Source: Lutjanus erythropterus (taxonomy: Eukaryota; Chordata; Actinopteri; Lutjaniformes; Lutjanidae). From it: a stretch of DNA of 64,000 nt. Below are positions 47,800 through 59,429 of the stretch, in pieces; position 1 is the first letter of the stretch; every line of letters starts with the position of its first letter. The DNA is taken from the NCBI GenBank assembly GCA_020091685.1, contig CM034607.1:2471439-2535438 (forward strand), written 5' to 3'. Under the pieces are notes generated by a model. That model saw only the letters and a list, made by a program, of their open reading frames with translations, was not told where the DNA came from and ran no database searches. The translations under genes were made by a program, and so were the position numbers.

Positions 47800-48010
47800 G
47801 GCTTAGTTTAAGTTCCTTGAAAATGTTTTGCCTCCCATCCATCGGGCTCTTTCTGTTCTCCCTGATGCAGCCAACAGCAGTCACTACAGTCACTAAATGG
47901 CATCAGAGACGACCCCCAAAAGGTTAAATACCTGGGATTCCCCACCAGGAATGAGAACTGAGGAATGAGAGGCAAAACATTCTCAAGGATCTACAACCAA
48001 GTAGCCCCCA
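47800..48010. mobile_element. Penelope-like terminal repeats, inverted pair, diverged
   Basis: The minus arm (47808-47875) has GGGAGGCAAAACATTTTCAA in reverse complement. The plus arm (47950-48005) has GAACTGAGGAATGAGAGGC and AAAACATTCTCAAGGATCT. Both are versions of GAGAGGCGAAACGTCTTCAA. This gives the same head-to-head arrangement as at 1090, 12290 and 17690. Confidence 0.55.
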
Positions 48011-48049
48011 ATTCAACCTTTCTTGGATCTTCAGTCTGTCAGTATTTTA

Positions 48050-48190
48050 GGGGGCATTTGGCTTCTAGTTGTCAGTGAAGAGTTGAGAGAAATAAAGCGA
48101 GTAAGAGGGGCATGCAACAAAAGAACCCAGCCAGGATCAAACCGGGGATGTTATGATCACAGTATATGGAGAGTGCCTTCACCACCAATT
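48050..48190 (-). mobile_element. tRNA-derived SINE fragment
   Basis: The minus strand reads a B-box-like GGTTTGATCCTGGCTGGG, then TTCTTTTGTTGCATGCCCCT and CTTACTCGC, matching the head-body junction of the fish SINE type also seen at 42328. Confidence 0.65.
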
Positions 48191-48607
48191 TCTACACCTT
48201 TTTATTTGTGGGAAGTGGTATCATACTGATGCAAGCCACACATCATCTGTTGCTTATTTCCTTCTATTTGTCCTCTCCTTACCATTCAGTTCACTAGACA
48301 GCAAAGAAACACTGATTGTTGATAATGGCAAAATAAAATCCTTTCCAATTGCTCGTTTGGTGATCAAAGGGCCTGAAATTTATCACACCAAAGGCAGAGA
48401 CCAAAAGGGAGTCTTGGATGCAGGGAAAGTTACCCAACATATGAATAATGTTACCCCACATGTGAATAAAAGAGCGCTGAAGGATCTAACCTGACATGTT
48501 TGCTTGGTACCCTGTATCATATCAAATTCTAACTGCTGTACTGTCTTTTGGGCTCACACTCATGTTCATGATGCCAGTCTATGTGAGTGACTGAAGTGAT
48601 ACTTATG

Positions 48608-48985
48608 CTTGGGCCACACTGGCAGCTTGTACCTGTGCATGACAGGTAACTTGGTGAACCGCTGTGGCTCGCACCTCTGTGGCACAAAGACAACATATCT
48701 GCTGCAGCGCTGCTACTGCCAGCCCTATGTTTCTACAGTGAGTCTGCAGTGCAATTTTGAGAAAAAGAAAAGAGAAACTGTCATGAAAGGTGTCATGTTG
48801 CTGACATGGTGTTGACTGTCAACAGATGATTTTCACAGTGTATTTTTGTAGCGAACCACAAGCGTCATGCAGAGTGTGACGTGCGTGTGCAGTGCGGCTC
48901 ATGCCGGCTGTGTTGCTGATTTAACCTGCTAATATGAAATAAAAACCAACGCTGTTCAAGCAGCATCAGTGTGGCCGGGCCTTTA
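48608..48985. mobile_element. MITE with GGCCACACTG inverted ends
   Basis: The left end CTTGGGCCACACTGGCAGC and the reverse-complemented right end GGCCCGGCCACACTGATGC are imperfect inverted repeats about 375 bp apart. The interior has no recognised domain. Confidence 0.6.
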
Positions 48986-50501
48986 GAATTTTACACCTCA
49001 AGAGGAAGAACTTAATTTGTCTACAATCAATAGTTTTATAATAACACGCTGTCGTTCCCCTGACAGTGAGGTTACAGTGAATTTCAGCTTTTTGTTCAGC
49101 TGTCTGGCTGCAACTTGACTGTTACTCAATAAAGATCTCCCACTGTACACTACTTCATCAGCTACAAACTGCAGACTCATTTAGAGACTAGCTGGTGAAC
49201 TTAGTGGTGCATTTATCAGCTGAAGAGCCAGATATTTCCCTCTGGTGTCAGCGGAGACCAAAAACAGAGCTATACAAGCTAACTGCTGAATGTGTAAATT
49301 AGCAACTGTTTGCTAAAAAGTTTTCCATATTAATTTAAAGTCGATGTAAAAGAAAATTCATTTTCTTCTAAACACATTCTAAATGTTACACAATAGTTGC
49401 TCAGAGATGTGAAAGGGCTGAGTATGTAATACTATTGTGGAGTAAGACCATTAAACTGTTGTTCACCATTTCTGTGTTTATGATTTTTTTGGCGGACCTG
49501 AAATATGGCTCGATGACGTGCTGGAGGCATGGTCCCCCAACACTATAGAGCCCCATGAATGACAACATCTCACCCTCCCCACAATGTCAGTTATGAACGT
49601 ACCTTCAGCGACTCTCTCAGTCCAAATCAGCCCAGTAGTTCACTTCAGCTCACTTCAGTTCCAACAACCCGACACAGAAGAAAAAGAAAAAAAATCCTGT
49701 CACCATCCTCTCAAACATGCCTGGACATGTCCAATAAAGCTGTCATGTTTCAGGTTGTTTTCAGGTTGTAGTGGTGTTTGACACTGAGACAGTGGAGCGG
49801 TCATTCTCTCCGCATTTTAGAGCAGAGAAAAATATTCTAATAAAGGCCTAATTTTATATATTTATATATTACAATAATAACATTAATAACACGTTTCTGA
49901 GGCGTGTCAAACGCAGAACATGTTTATTCTTGCTTTAAATGAACTTACAGTTAATGCTGTCAGTGTTCTGTTCATAACTTGTTCCACAAGATGAGCAGAA
50001 ACAACTTTTACATAATAGATAATAGTTTTAAGATTGATTTATTATTTATAGGCTAAATTGCAACAGTTGCAGCTCAGCAGGAATAACACAATACCTGCAC
50101 CACTTGCAAGTCATCATCTTAATGCATTTTTAAATAATACAGGCTATCACAGAGCTATGCCAGATTCTTCAGCAGCGTACAGTGCATTCTGTCTAATTAT
50201 CACTTTAACTTTTCAGCTGACTCTTATGATTTCATCTCTTGTCACAGGACAACACTTTAAACCACAAATTCACAGCCAGAATTTTATCAGGGTTTGAGCT
50301 GTTCTGTAGTTTGAAGCGTGCGTAAAGTACTCTTTTCATGAGATGCTTCAAACTCCGCAACGGCACAAGTAGGCACACAGTGGGAAACACATAACCTTTA
50401 AATATGATGAGTACATTGATAAAAGGTTATTTGCTTGTCATGTGTGCACATGCTCGAACAGTGTGGATGAATGAGTCATGATCCCTTCTCCTGCTCCTCA
50501 G

Positions 50502-50643
50502 CCATGCAGCGGGAACAGCACTCGGGAGAGGAGCGCTTACCCGCTCCGCCAGCCTGGAAAAGAGAAGGAGTGTCCTCCAACCAAAGAGACCGAGGCCTGC
50601 AAACTCAACAGCAACTGCTTCCACTACTCCTACAACATCACTG
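50502..50643 (+). CDS. thsd7a: thsd7a coding exon 12 of window (TSP1 repeat)
   Basis: This 142-nt exon runs phase 0 to phase 1, with acceptor ctgctcctcag and donor gtgagatg. It encodes PCSGNSTRERSAYPL, the Cys-rich KECPPTKETEACKLNSNC, and the start of the next repeat, FHYSYNIT. NST and NIT are potential N-glycosylation sites. The opening Cys serves as the CSxxC-type Cys of the repeat started at 46591. Confidence 0.93.
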
Positions 50644-51560
50644 GTGAGATGACTCAGACAAAGCTGGCAAAAGTACACACAAGTACTAATACTTGTTATA
50701 GAAAAGATTTCTCGAGTAAAAGTAAAAAAGTACCAGCTCTGAAATGTATTCAAACTGTAAAAGTAAAAGGTTGTCCTCCGAAGGACATTTCTACCAATTG
50801 TTTCTGTGCAAAGCTAACTGAATCTCAGCTTTTCTTTGTGGTCAAGTCTCATCTGTTTCATCTGCTTTGCGTCATTTACATTGTTTTTGTCTTGTTACTT
50901 ATTGTAATGTTTTCATCTTGTTACACTTTTTTGTTGTTTTTGTCTTGTTACATCTTATTAAGTCTTATGTCTTTATGTCATTTTTGTCTTGTTGTGTGTT
51001 TTACGTAATTTTCATCTTATGTCTTTTAAATTGTTTTTGTCTTGTTAAGTATTTATTACATCCTTTTTGTCTTTTTACATTGTTGTCATTTTGTTACGTC
51101 TTGTGTTTTTTTTTAATGTATTTTACAACCCTGTTGTCCTGTCACATCTTTTATGCCTTTTTCATCTTGTTATTCTTTTGTTGTCTTTTACATTATTTTT
51201 TGTTTTGTCACTCCTTTTACATTGTAGTCATTATGTGACGTCATTCAACTTATTTTTGTCTTGTTATGTGTTCTACGTTATTTTCGTTTTGTTACATGTT
51301 GTGACATCATTTGCCTTGTCAGATATTGTGATGTCATTTTCATCTAGATGGGTATTATTATTATTTTGTTTTCAACTTGTTACAACTTATTACATATTGT
51401 TGTCTGTTATGGCATTAATGTCTTGTTACATCTTTTACGTGATTTCCATCATGTTGCATTTTGTACATTGTTTTTGTCTTGTTAGGTGAACAAGTAATTT
51501 TTTTCTTGTTACATCATTTTCATCTTGTTACGTATCGTCATTTTCATCTGGTTAAATCAG
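50640..51560 (+). repeat. hAT-like fragment with degenerate TTTTTGTCTTGTTACATC satellite
   Basis: 50660-50770 has ACAAGTACTAATACTTG and AGTAAAAGTAAAAAAGTACC, hAT-type subterminal words. 50830-51545 is an irregular array of TTTTCATCTTGTTACATCTT-like units, about 20-28 bp. It is the reverse complement of the array at 8514-8840. Long hydrophobic ORFs (FCLV, LLHF repeats) are artefacts of the array. The array fills most of the intron before the exon at 51793. Confidence 0.8.
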
Positions 51561-51792
51561 TCATGTGTGATATGCACTGTGTGTTATGTGTCATAGTCCC
51601 ATCCATTTTGGTTAAAATCAGGGGACATGGCGCACAGTGATTCAAAATAAAAATAATTGATTATTACCCTTAATGCATTAAAACTAAAATAATAAACATG
51701 CCTAATCAAGTGGAATTGACACTAAAACATGAAGTTGTGCTCGTGAGCAGGATTCTGTAAGTTGTGTTTGCTGATGAAACATCTCCCTGCAG

Positions 51793-51908
51793 ATTGGAGC
51801 ACCTGTCAGCTCAGTGACAGAGCAGTGTGTGGAATCGGCATCAAAACTCGAATGCTGGACTGTGTGCGGAGCGACGGCAAATCTGTTGACCTGAAGTTCT
51901 GCAAAGAG
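51793..51908 (+). CDS. thsd7a: thsd7a coding exon 13 of window (TSP1 repeat)
   Basis: This 116-nt exon runs phase 1 to phase 0, with acceptor atctccctgcag and donor gtgggctg. It encodes DWSTCQLSDRAVCGIGIKTR, then MLDCVRSDGKSVDLKFCKE. It is a second-type repeat with the Trp-Cys motif and the CGxGxxxR core intact. The donor's +3 and +4 bases (gtggg) are slightly weak. The 88-bp intron to the next exon is the shortest in the window. Confidence 0.94.
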
Positions 51909-51996
51909 GTGGGCTGTGTAACAGTTTTTGGTAAAGCCACTGTTATTTTTTTCAATGAGAAAGACTGAGTAAATAAAATCCTGTTTTGTCTTGCAG

Positions 51997-52114
51997 CTGG
52001 GCCTGGAGAGAAAGTGGCAGATGAATGCGTCCTGTGTTGTCGAATGTCCTGTTAACTGCCAGCTGTCTGATTGGTCACCGTGGTCTGAATGCACCCACAC
52101 CTGTGGACTGGCAG
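51997..52114 (+). CDS. thsd7a: thsd7a coding exon 14 of window (TSP1 repeat)
   Basis: This 118-nt exon runs phase 0 to phase 1, with acceptor gtcttgcag and donor gtatgtgt. It encodes LGLERKWQMNASCVVECPVNC, closing the previous repeat. It then gives QLSDWSPWSECTHTCGLAG, the canonical WxxWxxC..TC start of a first-type TSP1 repeat that is completed at 58425. NAS is a potential N-glycosylation site. Confidence 0.94.
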
Positions 52115-52309
52115 GTATGTGTCTGTACTTCTATTCATTGCAGTGTTTCCATGCCAAAGTAACCAACCCTTGGCCATGGTGCAACGTACAAGGTAGATTT
52201 ATTCAGCATTATAAAACACAGGGTAGTATAGTGAGATTAAAGTGTAGCTCCCTTTTTGGTATTCCCCAAAAATTTTAAGATGACATATAGTAGATTGGTT
52301 GAATGAATA

Positions 52310-53235
52310 ATAAGTCTTAGAAACTATTTTGCATGGTGGATTGCTGAGGATGAATTAAGCAGGGAAGGAGCAGTTCTTCAGTCTGGTGGTAGGGCAGTGG
52401 ATACTTCTGTATCTCTTTCCAGATGGGTATCTTTGATGTTCTGAGAGGTTGTAATCACCCACTGTAGAGTCTTCCTGTCTTGGGCTTTGCACATCCAATG
52501 ATGCCAATTGTTTCTAGTCAGGATTTCTACTGCTCTTCTGTAGCAGTTAAGAAGAAGTTAGAACAATAATTATGCCCTCTTAAGTTCCCTAAGAAATTCA
52601 GCCGTTTCTGAGCCTGCTTTACCATGGTCGAGACATGTGATGTCTGTGACAGGTTCTCTGTGATGTTGAATTGCAGGGACCTAAATCTGCTCACCTGCTC
52701 CACCTCAGCTCCCAGGACAGGGATATGCATCTTTGCATCTTTTTGAAAAAAAAGTTAGTTCTGCTAATGTTGAGCCATATGTTGTTTTCTGTGCACCACT
52801 CTGCAAGACTGTTGATTTCCTCCGGATGTGAAGTCTCACCATTATTTGAAATCCAGCCTGATGGTGGTGCTGTCATCTGCGAACTTCCCAATAAAGATCT
52901 CTCCATGCTGGATGCTGCAGTCATGGGTGTAGAGCATGAACAGGAGGGGGCTGAGCACAGAGCCATGGGGGGGCTTTGGTGTTGAGCAGTAGAGTGGAGG
53001 AAGTGTGACCACGAATCCATCTTGTCTGGTGTCTGTTTGAGAGGAAGTCCGGTATCCAATTACAGAGTGTGGTGCTCAAGCGTGTCCAGTTTGCCAATCA
53101 GTGTGCTGAATGCTGAGCTGAAAACAACAAACAGCTTTCTGATGTAGGTGTTGTTGAGTGAAGACTGAGTGCACCACAGTGGAGATGGCAACCTCTGTGG
53201 ATCTGTTGGTTCTGGATGTAAACTGGTGAGAGTTG
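52310..53235 (-). pseudogene. Non-LTR retrotransposon (L2/CR1-like) reverse-transcriptase remnant
   Basis: Reading the minus strand across frames gives, in order, RTNRSTEVAISTVVHSV, a block like LSIQHTDWQTG, VIGYRTSSQTDTRQDGFVV, SVLSPLLFMLYTHDC, GKFADDSTTIRL (the catalytic ADD motif), ENNIWLNISRT and EVEQVSRFRSLQFNITENLS, then VKQAQKRLNFLGNLR. This is the C-terminal half of a LINE reverse transcriptase in correct order. It is broken by stops and frameshifts, and a 3' tail reaches about 52310. Confidence 0.85.
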
Positions 53236-54705
53236 TCACTTCAAATCCAGATTACCTGAGAAACCAATCAAGGCATTGTCATTATTTGATTACATTTCAG
53301 TGAAGTTCCAACATGACAGCATCCTCACACAGATTTAATGCCATAATACTTTCATGGCTGTGGTTGATTCATCACCGCTGTAGGTCAGCAGTGCTCAGCT
53401 CTCAGTTGCGTACTGAAGAAAGTCAGCTTCTCCAACGATAATGATGGAAACCAGAAAGGCTTTATGATGTGAGGAACGATGGTGTTATAGCCCTAAACCA
53501 ACTGAGAGAGGGATAATAATGTCCTCACATGTAATTCCATAGGATCAGGCCATTGATTGGCGGTCCATTACGAGTCTGTGCTCTGGGGCTCAGGGAGCAC
53601 TCTCCTCTCCACGAGTCCTTGAGAAGAGCAGCAGCCAGAGGCAACAAAAGCAAATAGTAGATATGAAACCAATACAGGCTTTAGTCATTGTGGTAACCTT
53701 AATCTGCCCCCAGGCGATGAGGATTTCTCTCCTTGTGTGGAGAAACAGCAGGTATGCCACAGGAAGAGAGGCCCTCCTCGCTTTCCTTCCTGTGTTTCTT
53801 TTTTATCTCCCAGCCGGCTGTGAGGACATACTTCCCTGGAGGAGCTAATTTCTGTTCCTGAGCCAGGAATAGCAATGAGCTGGATTTGTTATTTCAAGCA
53901 AATGAACATACCTGGAAGCAGCAAGGTGCTGTTATCAATCAGGCGGTGTAGAAACACAGCTATTTTCCTGGATGTGACCAACCTGTGTGCATAGATAATC
54001 ATGGCATTGTGTGTTCTCTAGCCAAACACTGATAGTGACAGCTGGCACGGGCCTTCTTTTACCCAGCAGCCGTCACTGCCACCCACCGCTCAACCCCAAA
54101 CACTGCCACGGCCCCCTGCAGGGAGACCACTGAAGCGTGAGAGTCGTAATGGAGGGTGATGACTGGTTTCTGTGGGCACAAGGCGCTAGCATCTTCTGCA
54201 AAGCAACCAGTGAACAAAGCAGCACCCGGACATGATGCTGGAGATGGTGAACTTTAATTAGAAATCTGAGGCCCACATTCACTGGAGGTTTTATTAGGGG
54301 TGATGGAGGCATTTAGCTGGGCATTTTCTTTTTGTCCAGGACCAAACATGGTGAACATAGTGGAACACTGAGCAGCTAAAGAGACAGATATTTTGCATGA
54401 GCTGGTGGAGAGAAGAACAAAGCTAGAGGGAGACTGAATATTGGTCTATGTTGGCCGGAGACACAGCTACAAATGAATGCTAATGTTGCTTTGTGTCTGC
54501 TCTGTGTGTATGTGGGCAGTTGTTAGGTAACCCTTTTATTTCTGACATATGTCAGTGTTTGTTTTTCAGCTTGTTGTGGAGCTCCTCCATCCCTAGTTGC
54601 CAAAACATTATATAATGTATAAGAAAATGCTTAAAAACAAAGCATGCAGGATTTAACTAGTCACAAAGACATTGTTCCATCATGAAATGTCCCCTTAAAA
54701 CATTC

Positions 54706-54960
54706 AGTGGACGTAGCCACCAGGATATCAGTCATTGGTTTGGGGACTACCATTTTGAAGCCTCAAGTCTGACATCGTGGCTGTTACAATCATGGTTTCT
54801 GGGACCCCGAAGTGACCATATCTGGATGAGAGGGAAGTGCTGGGGAGGTTCACTGTGGTAGTCACTTGTCAATCACAAGGTAGCCCCACCCTAAAGCATA
54901 CCCTGCTTTATGGTTTACTCTAAATGGGACTATAATTTACAAAATGAAGATCATGATCTA
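54706..54960 (+). repeat. Probable interspersed repeat (unclassified)
   Basis: Blocks GACTACCATTTTGAAGCCTC, GTGACCATATCTGGATGAGA and TAGTCACTTGTCAATCACAA resemble a common fish repeat as I recall it. No termini were identified. Confidence 0.4.
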
Positions 54961-57412
54961 CTGAAGAGAGCTTGAAAATATTTACTGAGGTAATAAATCA
55001 AGTAAGAAGTAGGTCAGTTTTCTCATATAAAGACCAATAAAGTCGCTCCCTGCTGGCCATTAGAAAGAGGTTTAAGGCACTTCTGCTACGTCCACTTATG
55101 TTAGACAGGCCTTGTTTAGACTGCCAGCACAAAATTGTTTTTTGGCATATCCACGTCGTCTCCAGATTGATTTTAGACATTGTGGATGGCAAAAAACAAC
55201 ATATGAAATGTGATTTTTGCTAATCAGATCCAAGCCAAATTTGGAAGTGATTTGATTCTAGTCAGATTTCCACAGATGCGTTGAATCTGGATGCTCGGCT
55301 GCTCAAAGCAGATTTCAACACAATCAACACTACGCACTACGACAATGTCAAATCCAGAGCGATGGAAGCGCATCAGAGCAGCTGAGCATTGTGCTGTAGC
55401 CTCCATTGCTGAGTTTGTCTGCTATGATGGAGGTGTTCTGCACTGCACAACCTGACAGCACAATTGTTTGGAGGGCGAGATCATAAATCTTTGTTTCTTA
55501 CCCTTCTGCACTGGACCACAAGTCACAAGTGTATGTAGGTACTGACATCTGTGTAGTTATCACAGCAACCCATGCAGATAGGTTGGTAATGTCAGGACAC
55601 ACTAATCAGATCTGATTGCTTGAAAAACAGTATGGACAAGTATATTTACCCAAATTTGTTAAAGGCATTAAATGTTGTTCCCCCTTTACAGAAACACAGA
55701 CACACTGTGAAGGACTAGCACGACAGGACTGAACCACAAGCGAATTTCATTTGTTCGGAAAATGTATGAGAAAGCATATAAGAAGTACTGTAGTGTTATA
55801 TAGATGACCTGGCCTAAAAATCTTGTTCTCCAGATGAAAGATAACATGTTTGTTTGGTGAAGACATCAGTGAACATGAAAATTGTAATACAAAACTGATT
55901 TCCACTCATTTCCACTAATCGTATTAGAATTTCAGTCAAAATAACCGCAATATGACATTTTTTTTTATACCATATTGTGCAATCCTATTTGGAATACAAT
56001 AAAGTTAGTGAGTGCAACAAGTTCAAGTTAAATCACTTGAATGTTCAGCTTAAGACTGAATCTGTCCTTGCACATACTAGTTCTTGAATGGGGTCAGTTG
56101 TTTCATACAGTAGCAACAGACACATCTCCCTCTGTGCTTCATGGGTGTTAGCAGGTTTGCTGGCAGCTGGTGAGACCTGCTGCTGTGGAAGCCTCACCCA
56201 GGGACTTGTTCCTGATAGTGTTCAACATTAAGTGGAGTTTTACAAGGCTTGGCAATGGCAACACTAGAGATTAAACCAATTAATCCTGCATGTATTTGAA
56301 GACAGGAGTTAATGATATCTTTGAAAAGGCTTGGAGATCTGAGAATGACCTTTTTGAAGTATACGAAGCAATTTTACAGTTACTGTCTCCATTCAAAAGC
56401 ATACATACACGACATCAGAAATAATGTTCTGATGCTTCAAAAAAATGTACTTTTAAATGTACAAAGTTCTGTGATTTTTGAGACCTACTTTCCGATTTTG
56501 CATCACTTGTGAAGTGTTCTTGCTGAATGTAGTGTTTGTTTTAGGTGGTACGGTGGGCAAAAAACCACATGCATTTCCTTTGAGACAGCAGATAATTGAG
56601 AGTTTTCTCACATCCCTCCCCCGGGGCTCTTTGTTAAAATGCAGAGTGAATTCGGTAAAGGGCACTCCTCCCGTCCTCCCCCACTCATATCCTCCAACCT
56701 AAGACAGACGCTTGTTCAATTTTACCACAACAAAGAAATATGAATATTCAAAAAGGCTACAGGGAGTATGATGAAGCCTCAAAATTGCTCCGTAGATTAA
56801 GTCAGCTGAAAGAGAAGAGAATGTGTTAAATTATTACAATGAGACAGAAGAAAAGGAAAAGGGAAGTCAGACATGGAAAATTAAATTACTTAAGAAATTC
56901 ACCCAAATGTAGAGTATGAATGACATTATAGGTCTGTTTTCACATAATTTCACATAAGTGATCGTATTGTGAAAAATTAGTGGCATATCCCTTTGGGTTT
57001 AAATTTGTTTGGGTTTTTAAATTTTGAGCTTTGTCAATTTTGGATTTTTGTTGTGAGTCAATAACTCTGTTGTTAGATGCAGTTAGAGCTTTTGAAATTT
57101 TTTATTGTGCTGGATTTGCAACCCCACCAGCCCAGCTGGAATTGCCAAGGTGGGACATACTTCGGTGATCCAAGCTGGCCCCAGATAAGCGGTCCATTGT
57201 AGTTGGATATCCATTTCCAATGGTGGTTCTTTAATAATGAAGACAGTGGCTCCCTTTATCCTACACAAGTGTAGATGTCATTAAACTACGTATTTTGTTA
57301 TTGGTTTTATATGAGAGACACATACTGGTAGAGCTTTTTAGCTAATGTTAGCTAAGCATTAGCTTGCTAACTATGTTCATTATAGCCTTGACTTGCCATT
57401 CTTTGTGCAAAT

Positions 57413-57495
57413 TGAAATGTCAAACACAGGCAGAATTTGTATTTCTGTGTTTAATTTTTGACCCACACATTTTGCATACTACAGTTCATGTTTCG
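57413..57495 (+). repeat. Unnamed repeat shared with 1690-1790
   Basis: AAATGTCAAACACAGG, TTAATTTTTGACCCACACA and TTTGCATACTACAG occur in the same order as at 1690-1790. Confidence 0.5.
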
Positions 57496-58424
57496 TTTAG
57501 CACTTTGTAGTTTTCATATGCAAAAAATATATCTTTGGTGTCATTTTTTCCAACTGGATCTCAGTAATGTAAGATGATTTCTGCATGGTTCTCTCCTGCA
57601 ACTTGATTGGGTGCTGTCAGATGGGTTCAAACAAAGTAAATGTGAGCAATTAAGTGTTTAATTGAGAGAGAATAGCTTTAACGTCAGTTGATTCTGGAAA
57701 TGAGTTGATTCATGAATTCACCCTTAAAAAATAGACTTTTAAATCTTTGGGCTTGGGGGAAGATAGCAAGTATTTTTAAGTCAAAAGGCTCAAGTCCAAG
57801 TCAGGTCATGAGTCATACTGTAGGTGTTAAAGTTCAAGCTGAGTTAACATTAAAACTGTGGTTGATTACTTTGCACTGAAGAACTCAAGAGTAAATACTG
57901 TCCAGCATCCACCAATGTTAGCAAAAGCAGTGATGTGGGTTTGTTTTGTGTCAATAAAAATACTGAAATCATAAAGGACATGATGCCTTTTAAAATCATT
58001 GAGAGATTTTCAGTATAAAAAATTATTTCAGTATATTTTGAAAAATTTCACCACATTTTAACAATACCATCATAACTAATATCTGTGATAATTTTTAAAT
58101 ATTACGCTTTTCACGTGGTTTCATCTGTGCATGTGACTCCACACATCTGGATCTCACCTTTTTTTTAAATCTGGCTTTCATTTCTTTGTACTGGCCATCC
58201 TTTGAATTCTTTCATTTAAGACCCTACAGTAGCTCAAGTAGAGAAAAGCCCTGAGGTCACCTTGACAGACTATATTCAAATCCTTTTTACACATCCACTC
58301 TCCTCCCGCTGCTCTGACCTGACTGTCTTCCTGATCTCGACTATGGACAGGTCAAATTTCAGCATTCCAGTCAACGTCCTCATGCATAATTCATTTCTTC
58401 CTCTCTTTATCTGCTTTCCTGCAG

Positions 58425-58570
58425 GCAAGCTGTGGAGGAGGCGGACAGTGATCCAGGCTCCCCAGGGCGACGGGAGGCCGTGCCCGTCCCAGATGGAGCA
58501 GTGGAAGCCCTGCCTGGTGAAGCCCTGTTACAGCTGGAGATACAGTGCCTGGTCTGAGTGCAAGTCTGAG
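58425..58570 (+). CDS. thsd7a: thsd7a coding exon 15 of window (TSP1 repeat)
   Basis: This 146-nt exon runs phase 1 to phase 0, with acceptor gctttcctgcag and a non-optimal donor, gtcagcc. It encodes a basic strand (KLWRRRTVIQ), GDGRPCPSQMEQWKPC, then VKPC and the start of the next repeat, YSWRYSAWSECKSE. The donor is accepted because the following exon joins in frame and completes the CGEG core. Local GC content is clearly above that of the flanking introns. Confidence 0.92.
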
Positions 58571-58874
58571 GTCAGCCAACCTCCATTCTGCTGTCTGTCA
58601 GAACACTGCAGCCAATTGGGCTAATATGATCTGAGTACCTTCACTTTACTGGTTCTATTGAAAGAATTGAAAGAAAGTCAGTAGTTGCGTTTTTTTCTGA
58701 CCAAAAATTTAAAACAAAGGGCAAATAAGAAAGCTTGAAATCTTGAAAATTTGTGTAACCAGCTAGTCAGCTAGATCTTCATGATTGTATTTGCTGCATG
58801 AGTTAAATATACCCTAAACATAGTGGCGTGTATTGACCCATACGTATAATAGTTTTTTTTTTTTGGTCTATCAG
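58571..58874 (+). other. Intron between exons 15 and 16 (304 bp)
   Basis: Nothing is recognised except a T-rich tract (58851-58864) just before the acceptor. Confidence 0.8.
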
Positions 58875-59049
58875 GGGGCGAGGTGTGGGGAAGGCCTGCG
58901 CTTCAGGAACGTGTCGTGCTTCGTGTCGGACGGTTCAGGTCTGCAGGACAGCAGCCTGGTGGATGATGAGCTGTGTGGAGATCTAGAGCCCTCGGTGGAT
59001 GGAGACACACACATTGTTCTGCAGGAAGCCTGTACTGTACCCTGTCCAG
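58875..59049 (+). CDS. thsd7a: thsd7a coding exon 16, last in window (TSP1 repeat)
   Basis: This 175-nt exon runs phase 0 to phase 1, with acceptor ggtctatcag after a T-rich tract and donor gtaagaag. It encodes GARCGEGLRFRNVSCFVSDG, an acidic loop (LVDDELCGDLEPSVDGD), and the closing QEACTVPCPG. The next exon should begin with the DC of the CPxDC linker. None was found up to 64000, so the following intron is longer than 4.9 kb. NVS is a potential N-glycosylation site. Confidence 0.93.
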
Positions 59050-59429
59050 GTAAGAAGACAGTGTAGAGCAGGTGGTCCCCAAGTAGTGAAATTGCTAGTT
59101 TATAGGTATGATCCCAACACCCACTCACACCTAGCAACAAAACCAACCCTGCTTTTTTGGAAAGATCATTTAAAATTATTACAACTTAGGTCGTTCGTAT
59201 CAGTAACAATGAAATTGCACTCATTGAATATGGAGATCTAGAAACACTGCAACATTGCTAAAAGACGTACAGTCAAGTGGTCAGACTCAGATTTAATCCT
59301 GAACACACTGAAAGCTTTGCATTAATAAACATAAAACACCTTGAATGCAACTGACTTGGTAGGATTGCACCTTGATGGTTAATGCAGTTAGTATGGTGAC
59401 TTGTAGGCTCTACCTTCTTAATTAGGCTA

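Larger units (their letters stand above)
46745..50501 (+). other. Intron between exons 11 and 12 (3.8 kb)
   Basis: Contents listed at 46846, 47800, 48050 and 48608. The 46995-47790 and 48990-50500 stretches hold nothing I recognise. Confidence 0.7.
52115..58424 (+). other. Intron between exons 14 and 15 (6.3 kb)
   Basis: It contains the LINE relic at 52310, a probable repeat at 54706 and a short shared repeat at 57413. 53240-54700 and 55650-57400 show nothing I recognise. 55090-55640 has features of a fish DNA-transposon repeat (AGGCCTTGTTTAGACTGCC, CAGATCCAAGCC) but I could not fix its ends. 57735-57830 has hAT-like words (GGCTCAAGTCCAAGTCAGG). Confidence 0.65.

Noticed and set aside
50867-51489. 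Long hydrophobic ORFs that look like a multi-pass membrane protein
   Set aside because: They are translations of a TTTTTGTCTTGTTACATC satellite array. The same array on the other strand at 8505-8738 gives a similar artefact.
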